Shown: positions 10,646 to 18,959 of the stretch, in pieces
How the letters are laid out: the number at the start of each line of letters is the position of its first letter
How positions within the stretch are numbered: position 1 is the stretch's first letter
NCBI RefSeq assembly: GCF_017948485.1
Contig: NZ_JAFFSX010000011.1
Coordinates: forward strand, 62,001-126,000
Origin: Streptomyces sp. GESEQ-35
GTDB taxonomy: Bacteria; Actinomycetota; Actinomycetes; Streptomycetales; Streptomycetaceae
Direction of reading: 5' to 3'
Length of the DNA: 64,000 nucleotides
Made by a program: the position numbers and the translations under genes
Notes under the pieces: model-generated
The model's database searches: none
What the model was told of the DNA's origin: nothing
What the model saw: only the letters and a program-made list of their open reading frames with translations

Positions 10646-11896
10646 GTGAGGCACGTACATGGGCGCGCACGGCGCGCGAGGGCCGCACTGGCCGCCGTAC
10701 TGACATGGGCAGGACTGCTGGCCGGAGCCGCCGGATGCACTTCGGGCGGCTCGGACGGATCCGGTGTCGACGAGGTGTTCGGCAAGGCCCGGGCACCCGA
10801 GGACACCATCCGCGTCTGGCCCGACGACGGCAGCAAGGGCGTGGCACCCGACACGAGGCTCCGGGTACGGCTGCCCAGCGGGCGCCTGGAATCGGTCAGG
10901 GTCGTCAAGTCCCAGGACGCCCAGGAGACCCCGGTCTCCGGGCACATCTCCGAGGACGGCCTGCGCTGGGAGCCCGACGACGAGAGGCTCGCGCTGGCCG
11001 CCAAGTACACCATCGACGCGGTGGCCCTGGACGCCCGGGGACGACGTTCGGCGCGGCACACGACCTTCACCACGTACGTCCCCGAGGAGCGGTTCATCGG
11101 GTACGTCGCCCCGGAGAACCGCTCCGTCGTCGGCACCGGAATGATCGTCTCCCTGGAGTTCAACCGGGAGATCGTCAACCGCGCCGCCGTCGAACGCGCC
11201 GTCCACATCACCTCGAAGCCGGCCGTCGAGGTCCGCCCGCACTGGTTCGGCAGGGGCCGCCTCGACTTCCGCCCCGAGCAGTACTGGAAACCCGGCACCC
11301 AGGTCACCGTGTCCCTGCGCTGGCGCGACGTCGAAGCAGCGCCCGGCGTCTACGGACTCCAGTACAAGACGCTGTCCTTCACCGTCGGCCGCAGCCAGGT
11401 CTCCCTGGTCGACGCCCGCGCGCACACCATGGAGGTACGCCGCGACGGCGAACTGCTCACCACCGTGCCGATCACGGCCGGCGACCCCAAGAACACGACG
11501 TACAACGGCAAGATGGTCGTCACCGAGATGCTCGAACTGACCCGGATGAACGGCGCCACGGTCGGCTTCAAGAAGGCCAACGGCAAGAGCGAGTACGACA
11601 TCAAGGACGTCCCGCACGCCATGCGCCTCACCGACTCCGGCACCTTCCTGCACGGCAACTACTGGGCGCCGGACACCGTCTTCGGCCGGACCAATGTCAG
11701 CCACGGCTGTGTGGGCCTGCGCGACTCGAAGGGCGGCAGCTCGGACACCCCGGCGGGCTGGTTCTTCGACCGCAGCCTGATCGGGGATGTCGTCGAGGTC
11801 GTCCGCAGCAATGACAAAAAGGTCTCTCCCGACAACGGCCTCGGAGGATGGAATATGGGTTGGAAGGAGTGGAAGGCGGGCAGTGCGGTGAAGTAA
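10646..11896 (+). CDS. Lipoprotein L,D-transpeptidase (YkuD)
   Basis: This 416-aa exported protein has a basic N-terminus, a hydrophobic core and the lipobox LAGAAGC. Two Ig-like beta domains follow (about 60-270), then a YkuD catalytic domain. The active site is in HGNYW...NVSHGCVGLRD, with the nucleophilic Cys, the HGC His and the upstream His all present. It would make 3-3 cross-links in peptidoglycan at the outer face of the membrane. The second copy downstream has the same architecture and is clearly a paralogue. GTG 10646 is chosen because it gives a full signal peptide. Confidence 0.9.
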   Translation: MRHVHGRARRARAALAAVLTWAGLLAGAAGCTSGGSDGSGVDEVFGKARAPEDTIRVWPDDGSKGVAPDTRLRVRLPSGRLESVRVVKSQDAQETPVSGHISEDGLRWEPDDERLALAAKYTIDAVALDARGRRSARHTTFTTYVPEERFIGYVAPENRSVVGTGMIVSLEFNREIVNRAAVERAVHITSKPAVEVRPHWFGRGRLDFRPEQYWKPGTQVTVSLRWRDVEAAPGVYGLQYKTLSFTVGRSQVSLVDARAHTMEVRRDGELLTTVPITAGDPKNTTYNGKMVVTEMLELTRMNGATVGFKKANGKSEYDIKDVPHAMRLTDSGTFLHGNYWAPDTVFGRTNVSHGCVGLRDSKGGSSDTPAGWFFDRSLIGDVVEVVRSNDKKVSPDNGLGGWNMGWKEWKAGSAVK

Positions 11897-12079
11897 CAGG
11901 AGTGGGGGGCGGGTTGACCGACATTCTGTTGATGTTCGGTACGGAACAGTGACAATCATGAAGCGTCGACGCCCCTGGCCTTGTGGTTAATATGCGCCGA
12001 GCGCGCGGGACGCGCCGGGGAACGGGCCCGACCAGGCCCGGCAAGGGTCCGCAGGACGGGCCCGGCGAGGGGAGCAGAC

Positions 12080-13312
12080 TTGAACGTGCGGCCGATATCG
12101 GGGGCGTCGGTTGACGCGCGGGGGCGACGCAGGAAAGTGGCCGCGGTGATGTGCGGGCTGCTGCTGGCGGTCACCGCGTGCGGCGGAGGCGGTTCGGACT
12201 CGGGGTCCGGACCCGGCAAGGGCGAGGACTCCACCCAGGCCGAGAGCAAACAGTCGCAGGCGGTCGTGACGATAGCCCCGAAGGACGGCGCCAAGTCCGT
12301 CGACACCAACGGCGCCCTCAAGGTCAGCGCCGCGAAGGGCAAGCTGACCGAGGTCCAGGTCAAGGACGCCAAGGGCGACGAGATAGCCGGGGAGATCACC
12401 GGCAGTGGGACCGGCTGGACGCCGTCCACCCACCTCGCCGCGTCCACCAAGTACACGGTCCACGCGGTCGCCGAGGACTCCGAGGGACGCAAGGCCGCCG
12501 AGGACTCCAGCTTCACCACCCTGACGCCGCAGAACACGTTCATCGGTGAGTTCACCCCCGAGGACGGCTCCAAGGTCGGCGTGGGAATGCCGTTCTCGAT
12601 CCGCTTCACCCGGGGCATCACCGCCCCGGCGGACGTCGAGAAGGCCATCAAGATCAAGACCGAGCCCTCCGTCGACGTCGAGGGCCACTGGTTCGGCAAC
12701 GACCGGATCGACTTCCGCCCCGAGAAGTACTGGAAGACCGGCACCAAGGTCACCGTTGAACTCGACCTCGACGGTGTCGAGGGCCGCGACGGCGTCTACG
12801 GCAAGCAGGCCAAGACCGTCTCCTTCACCATCGGCCGCAGCCAGATCTCGGTCGTCGACGCCAAGAAGCACACCATGCAGGTGAAGCGGGACGGCAAGGT
12901 CGTCAAGACGATCCCCGTCACCACCGGCAAGCCCGGCTACGACACCTGGAACGGCCAGATGGTCATCACCGAGCAGCTCACGGTGACCCGTATGAACGGC
13001 GAGACGGTCGGCTACGGCGGCGAGTACGACATCAAGGACGTCCCGCACGCCCAGCGCCTCACCACCTCCGGCACCTTCATCCACGGCAACTACTGGGGCG
13101 GCGGCGCCTTCGGCAACTACAACGCCAGCCACGGCTGCATCGGCCTGCAAGACGTCCGCGGCGGCTACGACAGCGGCGTCCCGGCCGCCTGGTTCTTCAA
13201 CAACTCGATGGTCGGCGACGTGGTGGTGGTGAAGAACTCCAACGACAGGGTGGTGGACCCGGACAACGGGTTGAACGGCTGGAACATGTCGTGGGAGAAG
13301 TGGATCTCTTGA
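12080..13312 (+). CDS. Second lipoprotein L,D-transpeptidase (YkuD)
   Basis: This protein of about 410 aa carries the lipobox AVTAC, Ig-like domains and a YkuD domain whose active site reads HGNYWGGGAF...NASHGCIGLQD. It shares long stretches with the upstream gene (WFG..R.DFRPE.YWK, DIKDVPHA.RLT). The start is TTG 12080, five bases after AGGGGAG; GTG 12086 is an alternative. The 183-bp gap, with TTGACC and a GTTGATGTTCGG region, could hold its own promoter. The tandem pair suggests duplicated 3-3 cross-linking capacity, perhaps with different growth-phase expression. Confidence 0.9.
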   Translation: MNVRPISGASVDARGRRRKVAAVMCGLLLAVTACGGGGSDSGSGPGKGEDSTQAESKQSQAVVTIAPKDGAKSVDTNGALKVSAAKGKLTEVQVKDAKGDEIAGEITGSGTGWTPSTHLAASTKYTVHAVAEDSEGRKAAEDSSFTTLTPQNTFIGEFTPEDGSKVGVGMPFSIRFTRGITAPADVEKAIKIKTEPSVDVEGHWFGNDRIDFRPEKYWKTGTKVTVELDLDGVEGRDGVYGKQAKTVSFTIGRSQISVVDAKKHTMQVKRDGKVVKTIPVTTGKPGYDTWNGQMVITEQLTVTRMNGETVGYGGEYDIKDVPHAQRLTTSGTFIHGNYWGGGAFGNYNASHGCIGLQDVRGGYDSGVPAAWFFNNSMVGDVVVVKNSNDRVVDPDNGLNGWNMSWEKWIS

Positions 13313-13327
13313 GGGACGTGAGGTGAA

Positions 13328-13380
13328 GCGCCCCGAAAGGGGCGCGGGGAACTGCGCGACCAGCCACGACGAACCCGCAC
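13328..13380. repeat. Dispersed GC-rich intergenic repeat, copy 1
   Basis: A hairpin GCGCCCC-GAAA-GGGGCGC is followed by a conserved tail (GGGGAACTGCGCGAC, then ACCCGCAC). Bases 13339-13380 match 40639-40680 in 38 of 42 positions. It lies just after the second transpeptidase gene and may act as a terminator. Confidence 0.75.
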
Positions 13381-13417
13381 TATGACGACGGCATTAACCA
13401 CCGTTAACCTGCGGAGC

Positions 13418-14185
13418 ATGACCGTGAATCTCGAAGTCGCCGAAGGCATTGGCACCCTCCGCCTCGACCGTCCTCCGATGAACGCGCTGGACGTCGCCAC
13501 CCAGGACCGCCTCAAGGAACTCGCCGAGGAGGCCACGCGCCGCGAGGACGTTCGCGCCGTGGTGATCTATGGCGGCGAGAAGGTCTTCGCGGCCGGCGCG
13601 GACATCAAGGAAATGCAGGCCATGGACCACACCGCGATGATCCTGCGCGCCCGCGCCCTGCAGGACTCCTTCACCGCCGTGGCCCGTATCCCCAAGCCGG
13701 TCGTCGCCGCCGTCACCGGCTACGCACTGGGCGGCGGCTGCGAGTTGGCGCTCTGCGCGGACTACCGCATCGCCGGTGAGAACGCCAAGCTCGGCCAGCC
13801 GGAGATCCTGCTCGGTCTGATCCCGGGCGCGGGCGGCACCCAGCGGCTGGCCCGTCTGGTCGGCCCGTCCAAGGCGAAGGACCTGATCTTCACGGGCCGC
13901 CAGGTCAAGGCCGACGAGGCGCTGGCGCTGGGCCTGGTGGACCGGGTGGTCCCGGCCGCCGAGGTGTACGAGGCGGCGCACACGTGGGCGGCGAAGCTGG
14001 CGCAGGGTCCCGCGATCGCCCTGCGCGCGGCGAAGGAGTCCATCGACACGGGACTGGAGACGGACATCGAGACCGGCCTCGCCGTGGAACGGAACTGGTT
14101 CGCGGGCCTGTTCGCCACGGAGGACCGCGAGCGCGGCATGCGCAGCTTCGTCGAGGAGGGGCCGGGGAAGGCGAAGTTCCTCTGA
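13418..14185 (+). CDS. Enoyl-CoA hydratase/isomerase family protein
   Basis: This 255-aa crotonase-fold enzyme shows the oxyanion-hole motif AAGADIKEM and the second substrate-binding region GYALGGGCELALCADYR. The first catalytic Glu lies in GCELAL, and the second Glu in QPEILLGLIPGAGGTQRL. This supports hydration of trans-2-enoyl-CoA in fatty-acid or branched-chain oxidation. I start at ATG 13418 (255 aa is the family norm) rather than the longer ATG at 13382, which has no Shine-Dalgarno. It is monocistronic between a repeat and a regulatory-like dyad. Confidence 0.9.
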   Translation: MTVNLEVAEGIGTLRLDRPPMNALDVATQDRLKELAEEATRREDVRAVVIYGGEKVFAAGADIKEMQAMDHTAMILRARALQDSFTAVARIPKPVVAAVTGYALGGGCELALCADYRIAGENAKLGQPEILLGLIPGAGGTQRLARLVGPSKAKDLIFTGRQVKADEALALGLVDRVVPAAEVYEAAHTWAAKLAQGPAIALRAAKESIDTGLETDIETGLAVERNWFAGLFATEDRERGMRSFVEEGPGKAKFL

Positions 14186-14269
14186 GATCTCCCTCTCAAA
14201 CTCCGCTGAGAGCCTTGCAATTGACGCGATGTCTGATCCGGGTCCCTCGATGGGGCGGTTTATGGGAGC

Positions 14270-14286
14270 CTTAAGGCAACCTTAAG
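14270..14286. promoter_or_regulatory. Inverted repeat upstream of an ATPase-fold regulator
   Basis: CTTAAGG, a CAA spacer and CCTTAAG form a perfect 7-bp inverted repeat in AT-richer sequence about 190 bp before the next start. No T-tract follows. It may be a protein-binding site or a weak terminator of the hydratase gene. Confidence 0.35.
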
Positions 14287-14471
14287 CCTGTCTTGTCGAG
14301 GGAGTCTGTCGATTGCCTCCAATCGAGCCTTCGCCGCAGGTCGGCGGGGCTGTAGTCGGCCCCGAACTGCCTATGGCATATGCCGATCAGTCTGTATGGA
14401 ATGAAGGATTCCGGGGGGCGTATTCCGCGGAGACGGCCCCGGAGGGCGCTGAGGGCGGCCATGATGGGGGC

Positions 14472-14975
14472 ATGGCGGGGCTGGAGGGTATCGAACAGCC
14501 GCGGGGACACGGCCGTGCGACCGCGGCGCGGTGGTCGCCTGCGGTAGAGGACGAACACGCTCTCAAGGCGCTGGAGTTGTTCGGCAACCCGACGGAGGCG
14601 GAGGTTCCGCTGCCGTCCCGCCCGGAGTCCGCGGCCACGGCACGCCGGCTCACCCAGGTCGTCGTACTGCGTCAGTGGGGGCTCACCCCGAAGATGACGG
14701 AGGACGCGGTCTTACTCGTGTCGGAACTCGTCGGCAACGCCGTACGGCACACCGGCGCCCGCGTCTTCGGACTGCGGCTGCGCCGTCGCCGGGGCTGGAT
14801 CCGGGTCGAGGTCCGCGACCCCTCGCGGGGGCTGCCCTGTCTCATGCCGGTCCAGGAGATGGATGTGAGCGGGCGGGGGCTGTTCCTCGTCGACAAGCTG
14901 TCCGACCGGTGGGGCGTGGATCTGCTGCCGCGAGGGAAGACGACGTGGTTCGAGATGCGGGTCAGCGACAGGTAA
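14472..14975 (+). CDS. ATP-binding protein of the anti-sigma/serine kinase (HATPase) fold
   Basis: This 167-aa protein has a GHKL ATPase domain. The N box is LLVSELVGNAVRHTG, a G1-type motif is VRDPSRGLP, and a glycine-rich box is SGRGLFLVDKLSDRWG. Small free-standing proteins of this kind in Streptomyces resemble SpoIIAB/RsbW anti-sigma factors. The codon for Leu 81 is TTA (14712-14714), rare in Streptomyces, so translation may depend on the bldA tRNA. An in-frame longer version starting at 14313 exists, but the sequence before 14472 does not look conserved. No partner sigma factor is adjacent. Confidence 0.8.
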   Translation: MAGLEGIEQPRGHGRATAARWSPAVEDEHALKALELFGNPTEAEVPLPSRPESAATARRLTQVVVLRQWGLTPKMTEDAVLLVSELVGNAVRHTGARVFGLRLRRRRGWIRVEVRDPSRGLPCLMPVQEMDVSGRGLFLVDKLSDRWGVDLLPRGKTTWFEMRVSDR

Positions 14976-15045
14976 AGGCGCCGTGACTACACCGCCAATC
15001 GGGGCAATCGCGAGTTTTCGGACATAACACCCCTTAAATGGTGCG

Positions 15046-15810
15046 GTGACCACCACCGACCGACGGGCGGCGCTACGTGCCGGAGCCGGCCTCGTTGCCG
15101 CGGGCGCGCTCGCCGCAGGGTGCACCGCAACCGGCGCAGTAACCCACCACACCCGCCCTCCCCGCCCGTCTGCCCAACCCCCCGCCCCCGGCCCCCGCCG
15201 CTTCCCCCGGCACCCCGCCCAGATCACCCACGGCCCCCGCGGCCACCCCCGCGTCGCCCTCACCTTCCACGGCGCCGGCGACCCCGCGACCGCCCGCTCC
15301 CTGCTGGACACGGCCGAACGGCACGGCGCCCATGTCACCGTGCTCGCCGTCGGCAGCTGGCTCGACGAACACCCGGAACTCGCCCGCCGCGTCCTCGACG
15401 GCGGCCACGACCTCGGCAACCACACCCAACGGCACCTGGACGTCAACGCGATGTCCGAGGCCGAGGCCTACGCCGAGATCACCGCCTGTGCCGAGCGGCT
15501 GAAGCGGCTCACCGGATCGATCGGCACCTGGTTCCGCCCCTCCCGCGCCGCGCGCGCCTCCCCGCTCGTCGAACGGCTGGCCCGCACCGCGGGCTACCCC
15601 CACGTCCTCTCCTACGACGTGGACTCCCTCGACTTCACCTCGCCCGGCCCCGACGCCGTCACCGGCAACGTCATGGGCGGAATCCGGGGCGGATCGGTCG
15701 TGAGCCTGCACTTCGGCTACACGGACACGGTCGCCGCGCTCCCCGCCGTACTGGAAGCACTCGACCGCCGCGGACTGCGCGCGGTCACCACCACGGAGCT
15801 GCTGAGCTGA
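15046..15810 (+). CDS. Exported NodB-fold polysaccharide deacetylase-like protein, catalytic motif lost
   Basis: This 254-aa putative lipoprotein has signal ALAAGCTATG with a lipobox Cys near residue 25. The NodB homology domain follows (about residues 65-250). The metal-binding motif 2 is kept as GNHTQRH. Motif 1, normally TFDDG with the catalytic and metal Asp, reads TFHGAGD. Motif 3 RxxxP is changed to FRPSRAA. The enzyme may be inactive or use a different mechanism. Its TGA overlaps the ATG of the beta-propeller gene by one base, so the two are co-translated. Confidence 0.8.
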   Translation: MTTTDRRAALRAGAGLVAAGALAAGCTATGAVTHHTRPPRPSAQPPAPGPRRFPRHPAQITHGPRGHPRVALTFHGAGDPATARSLLDTAERHGAHVTVLAVGSWLDEHPELARRVLDGGHDLGNHTQRHLDVNAMSEAEAYAEITACAERLKRLTGSIGTWFRPSRAARASPLVERLARTAGYPHVLSYDVDSLDFTSPGPDAVTGNVMGGIRGGSVVSLHFGYTDTVAALPAVLEALDRRGLRAVTTTELLS

Positions 15811-16985
15811 TGCACCGGAACCTCGTCAAACGCACCCTCATCGCGGGCGTCGCCCTCGCCGCGCTCGCCGCCTGCGGCACCCAGTCCAAGGACCCGGCGC
15901 CCCAGGCCCTGAACACCAATGCGGCCGTGCCCGCGCCGCCGAAGAAGACCGTCCAGGGCCTGCCCGGCATGCCGCCGGTCCTCGACCCGAAGGACGTCTA
16001 CGCGGCGGACAGACCCAATCAACTCTCGCCCGTGGTCAAGGACTTCCCGTCCCGGGTCTACGTCCCCAACACCGAGTCCGACACCGTCTCGGTCATCGAC
16101 CCGAAGACGTTCGAGATCATCGAGACGATCCCCGTCGGCCGCCAGCCCCAGCACGTCGTCCCGTCCTGGGACATGAAGACCCTCTGGGTCAACAACAACC
16201 GCGGCCACACCCTCACCCCCATCGACCCGAGGACCGGCAAGGCGGGCAAGGAGGTCGAGGTTCACGACCCGTACAACCTCTACTTCACGCCCAACGGCAA
16301 GTACGCCGTCGTCATGGCCTCCCTCGACCGCGAACTCGTCTTCCGCGACCCGCACACCATGGAGACGGTCAAGACCGAACCGGTCACCTGCTACGGCGTC
16401 AACCACGCCGACTTCTCCGCCGACGGCAAGTACTTCATCGTCTCCTGCGAGTTCAGCGGTGAGCTGCTGAAGGTCGACACGGAGAAGATGGAGGTCGTCG
16501 CACAGCAGAAGCTCCCCTTCGAGGGCGCCATGCCGCAGGACGTGAAGATCTCCCCGGACGGCAAGAAGTTCTACATCGCCGACATGATGGCCGACGGCAT
16601 GTGGGTGCTGGACGGCGACAGCTTCACCGAGCCCACCCTCCTGCCCACCGGCAAGGGCTGCCACGGTCTGTACGTCAGCCGGGACTCCCGCGAGATGTAC
16701 GTCTCCAACCGCGGCGAGGGCTCCGTCTCCGTCTTCGACTTCACGCAGAACAGGCTCACCAAGAAGTGGCACCTGCCCGACGGCGGCAGCCCCGACATGG
16801 GCGGCGTCTCGGCCGACGGCAAGGTCCTGTGGCTGTCCGGGCGGTACGACGCCGAGGTGTACGCCATCGACACCCGCACCGGCACCCAGCTCGCCCGCAT
16901 CCCGGTCGGCGCCGGCCCGCACGGCCTCGCGGTCTATCCGCAGCCGGGGCGCTACTCGCTGGGGCACACGGGCATCTTCCGGTGA
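15810..16985 (+). CDS. YVTN/YncE-like beta-propeller lipoprotein
   Basis: This 391-aa protein starts with a lipobox (ALAALAACG) and contains repeated blades of the YVTN type, for example VYVPNTESDTVSVIDPKTF, LWVNNNRGHTLTPIDP and MYVSNRGEGSVSVFD. Such propellers are extracytoplasmic and usually bind proteins, haem-like cofactors or polymers; no catalytic role is visible. The start overlaps the stop of the NodB-fold gene (TGATG), so they probably work together at the cell surface. The NodB protein's degraded active site makes a binding pair plausible. Confidence 0.85.
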   Translation: MHRNLVKRTLIAGVALAALAACGTQSKDPAPQALNTNAAVPAPPKKTVQGLPGMPPVLDPKDVYAADRPNQLSPVVKDFPSRVYVPNTESDTVSVIDPKTFEIIETIPVGRQPQHVVPSWDMKTLWVNNNRGHTLTPIDPRTGKAGKEVEVHDPYNLYFTPNGKYAVVMASLDRELVFRDPHTMETVKTEPVTCYGVNHADFSADGKYFIVSCEFSGELLKVDTEKMEVVAQQKLPFEGAMPQDVKISPDGKKFYIADMMADGMWVLDGDSFTEPTLLPTGKGCHGLYVSRDSREMYVSNRGEGSVSVFDFTQNRLTKKWHLPDGGSPDMGGVSADGKVLWLSGRYDAEVYAIDTRTGTQLARIPVGAGPHGLAVYPQPGRYSLGHTGIFR

Positions 16986-17080
16986 TGCAGAGGCCCGTAC
17001 GTAAAGGCACGTGAACGGACACGCCGCCGTACGAGTGAAGATCCACAGCCCGCCGCCGCAGACACGGAATCGTGCCCCGC

Positions 17081-17683
17081 ATGATCACAACTCGTCTGCG
17101 GCGGCGTGCCGTTGCCGCCGTCCTGTCCCTCGCGGCCGTCCTCTCCACGGCGGCCGCCACGGTCCCGTCCACGACGCCCGCCGCGAAGGCCGCCGCCCCC
17201 GCCTGTCCCCAGGTCTACGACCCGATCCGGGCCGCCGCCGACCGCCGCGTCGACATCTCCCGCATCACACCCGACCCGGTCTGGCGCAAGACCTGCGGCA
17301 CGCTGTACCGCGCCGACGGACGCGGCCCGTCGATCGTCTTCGAGGAGGGCTTCCTGCCGAAGGACGTCGTGGGCGGCCAGTACGACATCGAGCAGTACGT
17401 CCTCGTCAACCAGCCCTCGCCGTTCGTCTCCACCTCGTACGACCACGACCTCTACAAGACGTGGTGGAAGTCGGGCTACAACTACTACATCGACGCCCCC
17501 GGCGGCATCGACGTCAACAAGACCATCGGCGACACCCACAAGTGGGCCGACCAGGTCGAGGTCGCCTTCCCCGGCGGTATCGCCCGGAAGTACATCATCG
17601 GCGTCTGCCCGGTGAACAAGACGACCAAGGTCGAGATCATGAGCGGCTGCGAGAGCAATCCGCACTACGAGGCCTGGCACTGA
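17081..17683 (+). CDS. Secreted guanine-specific mono-ADP-ribosyltransferase (ScARP/Scabin family)
   Basis: This 200-aa protein has a cleavable signal peptide ending near AKAAAPACP. Its mature part has the R-S-E features of pierisin-like transferases: an Arg in TLYRADGRG, the STS motif in FVSTSYDHDLY, and the ARTT loop with Gln-x-Glu in WADQVEVAFPGGI. From memory it matches S. coelicolor SCO5461 (ScARP), reported to modify the N2 amino group of guanine in nucleosides and nucleotides, and Scabin of S. scabiei. Start is ATG 17081; GTG 17072 would add three residues. It stands alone, with no immunity-like gene next to it. Confidence 0.88.
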   Translation: MITTRLRRRAVAAVLSLAAVLSTAAATVPSTTPAAKAAAPACPQVYDPIRAAADRRVDISRITPDPVWRKTCGTLYRADGRGPSIVFEEGFLPKDVVGGQYDIEQYVLVNQPSPFVSTSYDHDLYKTWWKSGYNYYIDAPGGIDVNKTIGDTHKWADQVEVAFPGGIARKYIIGVCPVNKTTKVEIMSGCESNPHYEAWH

Positions 17684-17696
17684 GCAGGGGCGCCAC

Positions 17697-17727
17697 TTGA
17701 GTCTCCACCCACTGGAAGGCCCAGACT
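17697..17727 (+). promoter_or_regulatory. MerR-type promoter with 19-bp spacer and dyad operator
   Basis: TTGAGT (17697-17702) and CAGACT (17722-17727) are separated by exactly 19 bp. That is the over-long spacing used by MerR-family activators. The spacer holds CTCCA-CCCAC-TGGAAGG symmetry, and GAGTCT/AGACTC form the outer arms. The MerR gene's ATG lies seven bases after the -10, so its transcript is probably leaderless and autoregulated. Confidence 0.65.
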
Positions 17728-17734
17728 CGCGGAC

Positions 17735-18652
17735 ATGAGCGAAGACGGCACCGCACTGTTCACCATCGGCGAGCTGGCCAGGGTCACCGGGCTGACGGTG
17801 CGCACCATCCGCTACTGGTCGGACGAGGGCGCCCTGCCTCCGGTGACCCGGTCGACGGGCGGCTACCGCCTGTACGACGCCGAGTCCGTCGCCCGCCTGG
17901 AGCTGATCCGCACGTTGCGAGAACTGGGCCTCGGTCTGGGCGACGTACGCAAGGTCGTCAGCGGAGAGCAGGATGTCGCGTCCGTCGCGGCCACACATGT
18001 GGCTGCTCTGGACGCACAGATCCGGGCGCTGAAGGTGACCCGTGCGGTGCTGTCGACCGTGGCGCGACGCGGCTCGACCGCGGAGGAGATGACCCTGATG
18101 AACGAACTGGCAAGGCTGTCGGCAGCCGAGCGGAGGCGGATCATGGAGGAGTTCGTGGAGGAGGTGTTCCACGGACTCGACACGGTCGACCCGGACATCA
18201 AACGCCGGATGAGGCACATCACCGTCGACCTGCCGGACGAGCCGACCCCGCAGCAGGTCGACGCCTGGGTGGAGCTGGCGGAAATGGTCCAGGACCCGGG
18301 CTTCCGGGCCCGGATGCGCGAGATGGTGGAATTCAACGCCGTGGGCCGCAGCCCCGACACCCCTGACGGCGCCTCGATGTGGTTCTTCAAGCGGCTGGTG
18401 GAGCTGGCGGAGCGGGCCCGCGAGCAGGGCATCGCGCCGGACGCGCCGGAGGCCGAGCCGGTTCTGGACGAACTGATCGGTCCCGACACCGACAAGGCCG
18501 CCGTCCTGGAGCGACTGGAGGCCGCGTTCCACGCCCAGGCCAACCGCTACCGCGAGCTGATCGCGCTGGTGAACGGCCGCGACCCCAAGCCGCGGCATGC
18601 CGAGGAGTTCGCCTGGGTGGTCGCCGCGCTGCGTCATTCGGTCGCCCGATAA
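17735..18652 (+). CDS. MerR-family transcriptional regulator
   Basis: This 305-aa protein has an N-terminal winged helix typical of MerR (FTIGELARVTGLTVRTIRYW, then GYRLYDAESVARL). A coiled dimerisation helix follows, and then a long C-terminal region of about 190 residues with helical, Glu/Arg-rich sequence. No Cys pair for metals and no known ligand domain is seen, so the inducer is unknown. The start at 17735 fits the promoter geometry upstream. The downstream EF-hand gene is 46 bp away and may be co-transcribed. Confidence 0.88.
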   Translation: MSEDGTALFTIGELARVTGLTVRTIRYWSDEGALPPVTRSTGGYRLYDAESVARLELIRTLRELGLGLGDVRKVVSGEQDVASVAATHVAALDAQIRALKVTRAVLSTVARRGSTAEEMTLMNELARLSAAERRRIMEEFVEEVFHGLDTVDPDIKRRMRHITVDLPDEPTPQQVDAWVELAEMVQDPGFRARMREMVEFNAVGRSPDTPDGASMWFFKRLVELAERAREQGIAPDAPEAEPVLDELIGPDTDKAAVLERLEAAFHAQANRYRELIALVNGRDPKPRHAEEFAWVVAALRHSVAR

Positions 18653-18698
18653 TCTGACCCCCGCACATACGGAGCATGCATGACGAAGGGGCGGATCG

Positions 18699-18911
18699 GT
18701 GGCGGACATCGACGAAGCACGCAAGCATTTTGAGCGGATCGATACGGACGGTGACGGCTTCATCACCGCTGCCGAGTTCAAGACCGCCCTGGCCCAGCAG
18801 GGCGACTGGAACGTCACCGAGGCGGTCGCCGAGGCGATCATCGGCAGCCGCGACCTCAACGGCGACAAGGTCCTGTCGTTCGACGAGTTCTGGTCCTACC
18901 TGAGCAAGTGA
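18699..18911 (+). CDS. cabB: EF-hand calcium-binding protein (CabB-like)
   Basis: This 70-aa acidic cytoplasmic protein has two EF-hand loops. The first is DTDGDGFITAAE, with canonical Asp at 1, 3 and 5 and Glu at 12. The second is DLNGDKVLSFDE, with Asp, Asn, Asp and a final Glu. Both keep the oxygen ligands for calcium. Length and loops match the CabB protein described in S. coelicolor as a calcium buffer or sensor; assignment is from memory. GTG 18699 is the start. It follows the MerR gene and converges on leuA. Confidence 0.85.
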   Translation: MADIDEARKHFERIDTDGDGFITAAEFKTALAQQGDWNVTEAVAEAIIGSRDLNGDKVLSFDEFWSYLSK

Positions 18912-18959
18912 ACCAGGCATGAGCGGGCGCCCTTCCGGCAGCGGAGGGGCGCCCCTTCG

